A stretch of DNA of 52,614 nucleotides, taken from the NCBI GenBank assembly GCA_009993005.1, contig JAACUH010000073.1:1-52614 (forward strand), given 5' to 3'. A program made the translations under genes and the position numbers. The notes under the pieces were generated by a model that was not told the DNA's origin, made no database searches, and saw nothing but the letters and a program-made list of their open reading frames with translations. Within the stretch, counting starts at the first letter, position 1; the number at the start of each line of letters is the position of its first letter. Positions 45,453 to 52,614 of the stretch are shown here, one piece after another. Source of the DNA: Rhodobacterales bacterium. Lineage in GTDB: Bacteria; Pseudomonadota; Alphaproteobacteria; Rhodobacterales; Rhodobacteraceae.

Positions 45453-45971
45453 ATGTCCGGGATGCGCAAGGTTATACTCGCTCTGCTGGTCGCAGGACCG
45501 CTCGCCGCCTGTTCGGGGGGCGACCGGGGGCTGCACCGTTTTGGTGCCGATGCAACCGGGCCGGACGAGTTTTCGGTGATGCCGATGCGCCCCTTGCAGA
45601 TGCCCGAGACCTTTGCCTTGGCCGACCCCACGCCTGGCGGCAGCAACCGCGCCGACCCCAACCCGGTCGGCGATGCCATCGCCACGCTGGGCGGATCGCA
45701 GGCGGCGGGCAATGTGGGCGGCGTGCCGGCCTCTGACGTGGCCCTTGTGGCGGTCGCCGGTCGCGCCGGCATCGACCCCGCGATCCGCGCCACGCTGGCG
45801 GCCGAGGATGCGGCATTCCGCCGCCGCGCATCGGTCATCAACGCGCTCAACTGGGCCGGGCGCGACCGCTATTTCCGCGCCTATGCCGGCCAGGCGCTTG
45901 ATGCCTATGCCGAACTGGCCCGCTTCCGCGCGCTGGGCGTGGCCGTGCCATCCGCCCCACCGGGGAACTGA
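45453..45971 (+). CDS. DUF3035 lipoprotein
   Basis: A 172-residue lipoprotein. The signal peptide ends with lipobox LAAC (LLVAGPLAACSGG). The DUF3035 core is clear: GPDEFSVMPMRPLQMP, then FALADPTPGGSNRADPNP. The rest is helical and Ala-rich with RFRALGV near the end. Function is unknown; the family often accompanies lspA and M16 peptidase genes in alphaproteobacteria. ATG 45453 has GAGGG eight bases upstream; ATG 45462 is possible. Confidence 0.85.
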   Translation: MSGMRKVILALLVAGPLAACSGGDRGLHRFGADATGPDEFSVMPMRPLQMPETFALADPTPGGSNRADPNPVGDAIATLGGSQAAGNVGGVPASDVALVAVAGRAGIDPAIRATLAAEDAAFRRRASVINALNWAGRDRYFRAYAGQALDAYAELARFRALGVAVPSAPPGN

Positions 45972-46054
45972 GCGGCTCACTTCCGCGTCATGGGCCTTGC
46001 TGCTGCGCCGTTCCGGCGTAACTCTGCGGCGTGGCCACTCCAAAGGAACTGTCG

Positions 46055-47392
46055 ATGTTGCGCGCCTCTGTCCTGTCCCTCGCCCTGCTCATCGCCGCGC
46101 CTGTCGCGCAGGCCGACACGGTCTCGACCTTTACCCTCGACAACGGGATGGAGGTCGTGGTGATCGAGGATCACCGCGCGCCGGTCGTGGTGCATATGGT
46201 CTGGTATCGGATCGGGTCGGCGGATGAACCCGTGGGCGCCTCGGGTGTCGCGCATTTTCTCGAACACCTGCTGTTCAAGGGGACCGAAACCCTTGCCCCG
46301 GGCGAGTTTTCGGCCACGGTGGCCGCCAATGGCGGCGACGACAACGCCTTTACCAGCTTTGACTACACCGCCTATTTCCAGCGCATCGCGGCTGACCGGC
46401 TCGACATCATGATGCGGATGGAAAGCGACCGGATGAAGAACCTGCTGCTGCTCGACGAGGATATCGCGACCGAGCGTCAGGTCATCATCGAAGAGCGCAA
46501 CCAGCGGGTGGAAAACAACCCCGGCGCGCTGGCCCGCGAACAGATCCGCGCCGCGCAATACCTCAACCACCGCTACGGCGTGCCGATCATCGGCTGGATG
46601 CACGAGATGGAGGAGTTGAGCCGCGAGGATGCGGTCGGGTTCTACGATCTCTACTATTCGCCCAACAACGCCATCCTGATCGTCGCGGGTGACGTGCAAC
46701 CCGATGATGTTCTGGCCCTCGCGCAGACCCATTACGGCGTGATCCCCGCCGAACCCGCCCTGCCGGACCGCCTGCGCCCCGCCGAGCCGCCGCAGCGCGC
46801 CGAACGGCGGCTGATCTACGAGGACCCGCGCGTGTCGCAGCCCTATGTCAGCCGCAGCTACCTCGCCCCGGAACGCGACAGTGGCGCGCAGGAGACCGCG
46901 GCGGCGCTGGTCTATCTGGCCGAAATCCTCGGCGGGTCCTCTGCCACGTCGGTGCTGGGCAGCGCGCTGACCTATGACACGCAGACGGCGGTCTATGCCG
47001 GCGCGGGCTATGACGGCCTGTCGCTCGACAGCACGACCTTCACCCTCTCCGTCGCGCCGGCCGAGGGCGTGAGCCTGCAACAGGCCGAGGATGCGATGGA
47101 CGCGGCCATCGCCGGCTTCTTGGAGGCCGGGCCCGACCCCGACCAGCTTGACCGGATCAGGACGCAATTGCGCGCCTCCGAGATCTATGCCCGCGACAAT
47201 GTCGAGGGGCTGGCGCGCAGCTATGGCGCCGCGCTGACCTCGGGCCTGACGGTGCAGGATGTGCAGGACTGGCCCGCCGTGCTGCAGGCCGTCACCGCCG
47301 CCGACATCATGGCTGCCGCAGCGCAGGTGCTCGACCGCAATCAGGCGGTCACCGCCTGGGTGCTCGCCAGCCGCGAGGAGTTGACCCAATGA
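46055..47392 (+). CDS. M16 zinc metallopeptidase, catalytic
   Basis: A 445-residue exported M16B peptidase. Signal peptide MLRASVLSLALLIAAPVAQA; inverted zinc motif HFLEH (H67, E70, H71), with a downstream Glu in VIIEERNQRVENNP as third ligand. Two half-domains follow. It overlaps the next M16 gene by four bases; the pair should form a heterodimer like mitochondrial processing peptidase, in the periplasm. AAAGGAAC precedes ATG 46055. Confidence 0.92.
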   Translation: MLRASVLSLALLIAAPVAQADTVSTFTLDNGMEVVVIEDHRAPVVVHMVWYRIGSADEPVGASGVAHFLEHLLFKGTETLAPGEFSATVAANGGDDNAFTSFDYTAYFQRIAADRLDIMMRMESDRMKNLLLLDEDIATERQVIIEERNQRVENNPGALAREQIRAAQYLNHRYGVPIIGWMHEMEELSREDAVGFYDLYYSPNNAILIVAGDVQPDDVLALAQTHYGVIPAEPALPDRLRPAEPPQRAERRLIYEDPRVSQPYVSRSYLAPERDSGAQETAAALVYLAEILGGSSATSVLGSALTYDTQTAVYAGAGYDGLSLDSTTFTLSVAPAEGVSLQQAEDAMDAAIAGFLEAGPDPDQLDRIRTQLRASEIYARDNVEGLARSYGAALTSGLTVQDVQDWPAVLQAVTAADIMAAAAQVLDRNQAVTAWVLASREELTQ

Positions 47393-48699
47393 CCCGTATC
47401 CTCTGCGCCCTGGCGCTGATCCTGACCGCGACATTCGCCCGCGCCGAGGTGGCGATCCAGCAAATCACCACGCCCGGCGGCATCGACGCCTGGCTGGTCG
47501 AGGAACATTCGATCCCCTTTACCGCGCTCGAAATCCGCATCCGGGGCGGTGCCTCTCTTGACGCGCCGGGCAAACGGGGCGCGGTCAACCTGATGGTGGC
47601 GACGCTCGAGGAAGGCGCCGGCGACATGGACGCGCGCGCCTTTGCCGCCGCGCGCGAGGCGCTGGCGGCGAGCTATGGCTTTGACGTCTATGACGACAGC
47701 TTCAGCGTCTCGGCCCGGTTCCTGACCGAGAACCGCGACGAGGCGGTCGCGCTGTTGCGCCTCGCGCTGACCGAGCCGCGCTTTGACCAGGACGCCATCG
47801 ACCGCGTGCGCGGTCAGGTGCTGTCGATCATCGCGTCGGACGCCAAGACGCCCAACCGCATCGCGAGCCAGACGCTCTATGCCGCGGCCTTTGGCGACCA
47901 CCCCTACGGCTCGTCCCTCAACGGCACCGAGCAGAGCGTGCAGGCGCTGACCCGCGACGACATTCTCGCCGCGCATCGTGCGGTGCTGACACGCGACCGC
48001 GTCTATGTCAGCGCCGTGGGCGATATCGACGCGACAGAGCTGGCCGCGTTGATCGACGACCTGCTGGGCGACCTGCCGGCCGATGGCCCGCCGCTGCCCG
48101 CGCGGGCCACATTCGGCCTGGCCGGCGGGCTGACGGTCGTGGATTTCCCGACGCCGCAGTCGGTCGCGCTGTTCGCCCACAGCGGGATAAAGCGCGATGA
48201 CGAGGATTTCTTTGCCGCCTATATCCTCAACCATATCTTCGGCAGCGGCGGGTTCGAAAGCCGCCTGATGCAGGAGGTGCGCGAGAAACGCGGCCTGACC
48301 TATGGCATCGCGACCTATCTGGTCCCGCGCGACCATGCCGAGCTGGTGATCGGCTCGGTCGCCTCGGGCAACGATGCGATCGCGCAGGCGATCGAGGTGA
48401 TCCGCGCCGAGTGGGCGCGCATGGCCGAAAGCGGCGTGACCGCAGAGGAACTCGCCACCGCCAAGACCTACCTCACCGGGGAATATCCGCTGCGCTTTGA
48501 CGGCAATGGCGAGATTGCAGACATCATGGTGGGGATGCAGATGATCGGCCTGCCGCCCGATTATGTGATCCACCGTAACGATTACATCGAGGCGGTGACG
48601 CTGGCGGATGTGAACCGCGTGGCGGGCGCGCTGTTGCAGCCCGAGGCGCTGCACTTTGTGGTGGTGGGGCAGCCTTCGGGGCTCGACGCCGCGCAATAA
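47389..48699 (+). CDS. M16 peptidase homologue, non-catalytic partner
   Basis: A 436-residue exported M16 protein with signal peptide MTRILCALALILTATFARA. The HXXEH zinc motif is absent (the region reads NLMVATLEEGAGD), while the R-Y pair REKRGLTYGI of the C-terminal half is kept. This matches the substrate-binding partner type. It overlaps the catalytic gene by four bases, so a heterodimer is the simplest inference. Confidence 0.9.
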   Translation: MTRILCALALILTATFARAEVAIQQITTPGGIDAWLVEEHSIPFTALEIRIRGGASLDAPGKRGAVNLMVATLEEGAGDMDARAFAAAREALAASYGFDVYDDSFSVSARFLTENRDEAVALLRLALTEPRFDQDAIDRVRGQVLSIIASDAKTPNRIASQTLYAAAFGDHPYGSSLNGTEQSVQALTRDDILAAHRAVLTRDRVYVSAVGDIDATELAALIDDLLGDLPADGPPLPARATFGLAGGLTVVDFPTPQSVALFAHSGIKRDDEDFFAAYILNHIFGSGGFESRLMQEVREKRGLTYGIATYLVPRDHAELVIGSVASGNDAIAQAIEVIRAEWARMAESGVTAEELATAKTYLTGEYPLRFDGNGEIADIMVGMQMIGLPPDYVIHRNDYIEAVTLADVNRVAGALLQPEALHFVVVGQPSGLDAAQ

Positions 48700-48741
48700 C
48701 GCCCCTGCCGAATCGCGCGCGGTCATGCTAGATATAGTTGC

Positions 48742-50628
48742 ATGACCGCGCATTCCCCCAACATACCCCCCGACAGACCCCAGGCCCAGCCCGTGATCCG
48801 CCAGCTTGACGAGGCGGCGATCAACCGCATCGCAGCCGGTGAGGTGGTGGAACGCCCCGCCAGCGCGGTCAAGGAACTGGTGGAAAACGCGCTCGACGCC
48901 GGGGCGCGGCGGATCGAGGTCGTGATGGCCGATGGCGGCAAGAGCCTGATCCGCGTCACCGACGATGGCTGCGGCATCGCGGCCGCCGACCTGCCGCTGG
49001 CGATGGCACGTCACGCCACGTCCAAGATCGACGGGACCGATCTGCTCGACATCCGCTCCTTCGGGTTTCGCGGCGAGGCGTTGCCGTCGCTCGGTGCGGT
49101 CGGCCGGCTCTCGATCACCAGCCGGGTCGCCGGTGCGCCCGCGGCCAGCATTGCGGTGAACGGCGGGCTGATGGGCCCGGTGCGCCCCGCCGCACTCAGC
49201 GCCGGCACGGTCGTGGAATTGCGCGACCTCTTTTACGCCACGCCCGCGCGGCTCAAGTTCCTGCGCGGCGACCGCGCAGAGGCGCAGGCGCTGGCCGAAG
49301 TCGTGCGCAGACTGGCGATGGCAGAGCCCTTTGTCACCTTCATCCTGCGCGACGCGACCGGCGGCGAGGACCGCACGGTGTTTCGTGCCGAGGCGCAGAG
49401 CGGTGATCTGTTCGACGCGCTGCACGGGCGGCTGAGCACGGTGCTGGGCCGCGACTTTGCCGACAACGCGCTGCGGCTCGATCTCGACCGTGACGGGCTG
49501 CACCTGTCGGGCTATGCCGCGCTGCCTACCTATTCGCGCGGCTCTGCGGTGGCGCAGCACCTGTTCGTCAATGGCCGCCCGGTGCGCGACAAGCTGCTGA
49601 TCGGCGCGCTGCGCGGCGCCTATGCCGATGTGCTGTCGCGCGACCGGCATCCGGCGGCCGCGCTGTTCATCGACTGCGACCCGCATCTGGTGGATGTGAA
49701 CGTGCACCCGGCCAAGGCCGAGGTCCGCTTTCGCGACCCGGCGGCGGTGCGCGCGCTGATCGTGTCGGGGCTGCGCCAGGCGCTGGCGGGGGCGGGGCAT
49801 CGCGCGTCGTCCACCGTGGGGGCGCAAACGCTGGGCGCGCTCCTGCCCGAGCGGCCACGCATCTACCAGATGGACCGCCCCAGCCTCGGCGCGCGCGGTG
49901 CCGCCTATGCCGCGCAGGCGCCGGGCTTTGCCGAGATGGCCGCACCTTCGGCCCGCTTTGACGTGCCGCAAGAGACCGGGCCAGAGACCGGGCCAGAGAC
50001 GGGGCCAGAGACGGGGCCAGAGACGGGACAAGAAACCGGGCAAGCGGCGTTGCCGCTGGGCGCCGCCCGCGCGCAGGTGCATGAGAACTACATCATCGCC
50101 CAGACCGCGACCGGGATCGTCATCGTGGACCAGCACGCCGCGCATGAACGGCTGGTCTATGAGCGCCTGCAACGCGAGATGGCGGCGAACGGCGTCGCCG
50201 CGCAGGCGCTGCTGATCCCCGAGATCGTGGAGATGACCGACCATGAGGCGGCGGTTCTCTGCGACATGGCGGCTGACCTCGCGCGGCTGGGGCTGGGGGT
50301 CGAACCCTTTGGCCGCGGCGCGGTCGCGGTGCGCGAGACCCCCGCCGCGCTGGGCGAGGTCGCGGCAGGGCCGCTGTTGCGCGACATCCTTGACGAGCTG
50401 GCCGAGGGCGGCGCGACCCGCACGCTCGAGGCGCGGCTGCTCGCCATTCTCAGCCGCATGGCCTGCCATGGCTCGATCCGGTCGGGCCGCAGGATGCTGC
50501 CCGCCGAGATGAACGCGCTCTTGCGCGAGATGGAGGCGACGCCGCGCGCGGGCCAGTGCAACCACGGCCGCCCCACCTATGTGGAACTGCGCCTGTCCGA
50601 CATCGAAAAACTGTTCGGCCGCCGATGA
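48742..50628 (+). CDS. mutL: DNA mismatch repair protein MutL, endonuclease type
   Basis: A 628-residue MutL. The N-terminal GHKL ATPase has [17 protein letters not shown] and [11 protein letters not shown]. The C-terminal dimer domain has [12 protein letters not shown] (D463-E474), matching the DQHA(X)2E(X)4E metal-binding endonuclease motif that E. coli MutL lacks, and CNHGRP near the C-terminus. It should therefore nick DNA itself, as in MutH-less bacteria. The linker contains a six-unit 12-bp repeat. rmuC overlaps its stop (ATGA). Confidence 0.96.
   Translation: MTAHSPNIPPDRPQAQPVIRQLDEAAINRIAAGEVVERPASAVKELVENALDAGARRIEVVMADGGKSLIRVTDDGCGIAAADLPLAMARHATSKIDGTDLLDIRSFGFRGEALPSLGAVGRLSITSRVAGAPAASIAVNGGLMGPVRPAALSAGTVVELRDLFYATPARLKFLRGDRAEAQALAEVVRRLAMAEPFVTFILRDATGGEDRTVFRAEAQSGDLFDALHGRLSTVLGRDFADNALRLDLDRDGLHLSGYAALPTYSRGSAVAQHLFVNGRPVRDKLLIGALRGAYADVLSRDRHPAAALFIDCDPHLVDVNVHPAKAEVRFRDPAAVRALIVSGLRQALAGAGHRASSTVGAQTLGALLPERPRIYQMDRPSLGARGAAYAAQAPGFAEMAAPSARFDVPQETGPETGPETGPETGPETGQETGQAALPLGAARAQVHENYIIAQTATGIVIVDQHAAHERLVYERLQREMAANGVAAQALLIPEIVEMTDHEAAVLCDMAADLARLGLGVEPFGRGAVAVRETPAALGEVAAGPLLRDILDELAEGGATRTLEARLLAILSRMACHGSIRSGRRMLPAEMNALLREMEATPRAGQCNHGRPTYVELRLSDIEKLFGRR
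49969..50040 (+). repeat. 12-bp in-frame tandem repeat in mutL linker
   Basis: Six units of about CCAGAGACCGGG (49969-50040; first and last begin CAAGA) encode PETG or QETG at residues 410-433, just before the C-terminal dimer domain. Units differ by one to two bases. Confidence 0.92.
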
Positions 50629-51803
50629 TCCGGATCGGGGGCACCGACTATGCGCTCGACGATCCGCAGGTGCTGGCCGCGCTTGGCGCGCTGGCGCTGG
50701 TCCTGCTGGTGCTGGTCCTGCTCATCGCCACCCTGCGCCGCACCGGCCGGTCCGCGCTGGTGGCCGAGGTGCTGGCGGCACAGATGGGCGGGCTGGGGCA
50801 ACGGGTGCAGGCGCTGTCGGACGGGCAGCAGCAGCTTGCCGGCGGGCTCACCCATGTGTCAGAGGCGCAGGCGGTGGCCCAGACGCAGATGCTGCGGCTG
50901 ATGGAGCAGCGGCTTGCGGCGGTGTCCGAGGCGATGACGCAGAACCTGTCGTCCTCGGCGCGCAACACGGCGGCGAGCCTGGGCGAGTTGCAGCAGCGGC
51001 TGAAAACCATCGACCGCGCGCAGGAAAACATCACCAGACTGTCGGGCGATGTGCTGTCGCTCCAGGACATCCTGTCGAACAAGCAGACGCGCGGCGCCTT
51101 TGGCGAGATCCAGTTGCATGACATCGTGTCAAAGGCCCTGCCGCGCGACAGCTACGCGATGCAGCACACGCTGTCGAACGGGCGGCGGGCCGATTGCCTG
51201 ATCCACCTGCCCAATCCGCCGGGGCCGATCGTGATCGACAGCAAATTCCCGCTCGAAGCCTACGAGCGCCTGCGCGCCGCCACGACCGAGGCCGAGGCGA
51301 CCGAGGCCGCGCGCGGCCTGCGCACGGCCGTGCGCGCGCATATCAAGGCGATATCGGAGCGCTACATCATCGACGGCGAAACCGCCGATGGCGCGCTGAT
51401 GTTCCTGCCCTCCGAGGCGGTCTATGCCGAGTTGCACGCCAATTTCCCCGAAGTGGTGCGCGACGGCTTTGCCGCGCGGGTCTGGATCGTGTCGCCCACC
51501 ACCTGCATGGCGACCCTGAACACCATGCGCGCGATCCTCAAGGACGCGCGGATGCGCGAACAGGCGGGCGCGATCCGCACCACCCTGCGCCAGCTTCACC
51601 GCGATGTGGAAATCGTGGTGGAACGGGTGGAGCGGCTCAACACCCATTTCGCCCAGGCCCGCGCCGACCTTGACGGGATCGGCACGGCGGCAGAGCGCGC
51701 AGGTAAACGCGCGGCGCGGCTCGACAATTTCGATTTTGAAGAGGTGGCGGGTGAGGTCGGCAGCGACCCCGGCGCCGTTGTCGTGCCGCTGAACAAGGGC
51801 TGA
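50625..51803 (+). CDS. rmuC: RmuC-family DNA recombination protein
   Basis: A 392-residue protein with a single N-terminal membrane segment (about 18-36), a coiled-coil region (about 45-150) and the RmuC nuclease-like core: [28 protein letters not shown] and [14 protein letters not shown]. Genetic data in E. coli link RmuC to limiting DNA inversions; the mechanism is not settled. Its ATG overlaps the mutL stop, so the two DNA-maintenance genes are co-translated. Confidence 0.93.
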   Translation: MIRIGGTDYALDDPQVLAALGALALVLLVLVLLIATLRRTGRSALVAEVLAAQMGGLGQRVQALSDGQQQLAGGLTHVSEAQAVAQTQMLRLMEQRLAAVSEAMTQNLSSSARNTAASLGELQQRLKTIDRAQENITRLSGDVLSLQDILSNKQTRGAFGEIQLHDIVSKALPRDSYAMQHTLSNGRRADCLIHLPNPPGPIVIDSKFPLEAYERLRAATTEAEATEAARGLRTAVRAHIKAISERYIIDGETADGALMFLPSEAVYAELHANFPEVVRDGFAARVWIVSPTTCMATLNTMRAILKDARMREQAGAIRTTLRQLHRDVEIVVERVERLNTHFAQARADLDGIGTAAERAGKRAARLDNFDFEEVAGEVGSDPGAVVVPLNKG

Positions 51804-51840
51804 GGCGCGCCTTTTCGGGTCGTGCCCCGCTGCCCCTCTT

Positions 51841-51864
51841 CCCCGTTGCCCCGTTGCCCCGTTG
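51841..51864. repeat. 8-bp tandem repeat, three copies
   Basis: CCCCGTTG is repeated three times in the gap between rmuC and the small lipoprotein gene. Perfect copies. Confidence 0.9.
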
Positions 51865-51919
51865 CCATGTCACCTCTCAGGGGCTATCTTTCCGCCATCC
51901 GGTCAACGAGGGTGATGCG

Positions 51920-52312
51920 ATGCGGCGCGCGGTAATGGCGATACTCGGTCTGGCCGCGCTTGCGGCATGCGATTCCATCGAAATCGACCCTGGCCAGCTT
52001 GAATATGCCAACCTCTCGGCCGAGACGCGCCGCGCCTATGACGCGGCCTATCGCACCATCCCTTTTGCCCAGGGTCCGGTGTCGGTCCTCGCCACCGAAG
52101 GCGGCGAATTGCGCACCTTTGCGCTGGTGCCCTGTCGGGGCGGGGCACGCATCTGTGCAGGTTCTGCGCGCGGGCGGGCGGGCAATCTGACCGTCACGCC
52201 CGACTTCTGGATCGTCACGGGCCTTTATGGCAACCGTCAGTTCCACCTTTCGCCGGGGGGCGACGGGATGATCGTGCGGGGCGGCCGGCAGAACGGGCTC
52301 GCCTGGAACTGA
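51920..52312 (+). CDS. Small lipoprotein of unknown function
   Basis: A 130-residue predicted lipoprotein with lipobox LAAC (ILGLAALAACDS). The mature part has a central basic/Cys-containing stretch (VPCRGGARICAGSARG) and ends RGGRQNGLAWN. Two cysteines could pair. I do not recognise a family. GAGGGTGA lies just before ATG 51920. It is convergent with the chrR-like gene, three bases away. Confidence 0.75.
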   Translation: MRRAVMAILGLAALAACDSIEIDPGQLEYANLSAETRRAYDAAYRTIPFAQGPVSVLATEGGELRTFALVPCRGGARICAGSARGRAGNLTVTPDFWIVTGLYGNRQFHLSPGGDGMIVRGGRQNGLAWN

Positions 52313-52315
52313 CCC

Positions 52316-52614
52316 TCAGATCCGCATGATCGACTGCGCCACACGCGGCAGCAGCCCCTTGAACCGCAGTGGCGAATCGGTCGCGGCAAGGCAGATGCAA
52401 TCCTCGCCGGGCTCTGCGACAGGCGTGTGCACCATCGCATCATCCGCGACCTCGACATCGCCCGCGGCAAAACGGTCGCTTTCGTCGCGAAACGCGCCTT
52501 GCAGCACCAGCGTCAGCTCCATCCCCTTGTGGCCATGGTCGGGCACCGCCACGCCACCGGGAATGCGCAGCAACCGCACGGTCGATTTCCCGGCGGTCTG
52601 AAGCACCGCCTGCG
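52316..52614 (-). CDS. chrR: ChrR-type anti-sigma factor, C-terminal cupin only (partial)
   Basis: The last 98 codons of a gene that continues past the right edge. The visible cupin domain (RIPGGVAVPDHGHKGMELTLVLQGAF, split, then AAGDVEVADDAMVHTPVAEPGEDCICLAATDSPL) matches the C-terminal domain of Rhodobacter sphaeroides ChrR, with metal-site His and Glu residues. ChrR holds sigma factor RpoE inactive until singlet oxygen or organic peroxides appear. The N-terminal zinc-binding anti-sigma domain, and any rpoE, lie beyond the window. Confidence 0.85.
   Translation of the reverse strand, partial: QAVLQTAGKSTVRLLRIPGGVAVPDHGHKGMELTLVLQGAFRDESDRFAAGDVEVADDAMVHTPVAEPGEDCICLAATDSPLRFKGLLPRVAQSIMRI

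Overview
This is a GC-rich chromosomal window of ordinary alphaproteobacterial housekeeping and metabolic genes, most likely from a member of the Rhodobacteraceae (Roseobacter-type). The evidence is gene content: a CenR-like response regulator, an ftsK-lolA pair, an rbfA-truB-rpsO-pnp neighbourhood, an SdhAF4-type DUF1674 protein, a DUF3035 lipoprotein after lspA, paired M16 peptidases, and the cupin end of a ChrR-type anti-sigma factor at the right edge. Genus and species cannot be decided from sequence reading alone. I see no rRNA, tRNA, phage, insertion sequence or CRISPR array, and no gene-free stretch longer than about 250 bases.

Layout. Bases 1-5637: CenR-like regulator (-); a tight plus-strand run of GTP cyclohydrolase II, a cytoplasmic YkuD protein, a CnoX-like thioredoxin-TPR protein, a LON-domain protein and a Trm112-like protein; then a convergent UbiH-family hydroxylase. 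5721-12345: amidase, DapC-like aminotransferase, FtsK, LolA. 12358-15085 (-): NarL/NarX-type two-component pair and a lipoprotein lytic transglycosylase. 15313-17651: hspQ, thiolase, free methionine-R-sulfoxide reductase. 17733-24500: a compact operon of an XRE-cupin regulator, a GFA-family protein, two paralogous dimethylglycine/sarcosine dehydrogenase-like flavoproteins and a homocysteine methyltransferase-like protein between them, probably a module for demethylating methylated amines. 24567-30851: RarD-like permease, RluA-family synthase, VOC dioxygenase-like protein, aldehyde dehydrogenase, 1-Cys peroxiredoxin and two tandem Tat-type L,D-transpeptidases. 31006-38246 (-): pnp, rpsO, truB and rbfA, interrupted by AlkD-like, RTX, DUF1643 and phosphodiester glycosidase-like genes. 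38360-52614: dapB, a small secreted protein, SdhAF4, rsmB, heparinase II/III-like protein, purH, lspA, DUF3035 lipoprotein, two M16 peptidases, mutL, rmuC, a small lipoprotein and partial chrR.

Two layers of structure are not explained by the genes. First, a dispersed intergenic repeat family: at two places it consists of twin 24-bp palindromes with a TTCGTACGAA core whose arms change symmetrically between copies, followed by a ~33-nt tail; other tails occur alone or as inverted pairs at gene ends. Second, short tandem repeats are unusually frequent: periods of 12 and 15 bp inside coding regions (FtsK linker, DapB N-terminus, MutL linker), which keep the frame, and 7, 8 and 14 bp between genes. 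These are the best candidates for previously undescribed features; the demethylation operon is the best candidate for a distinctive metabolic system.
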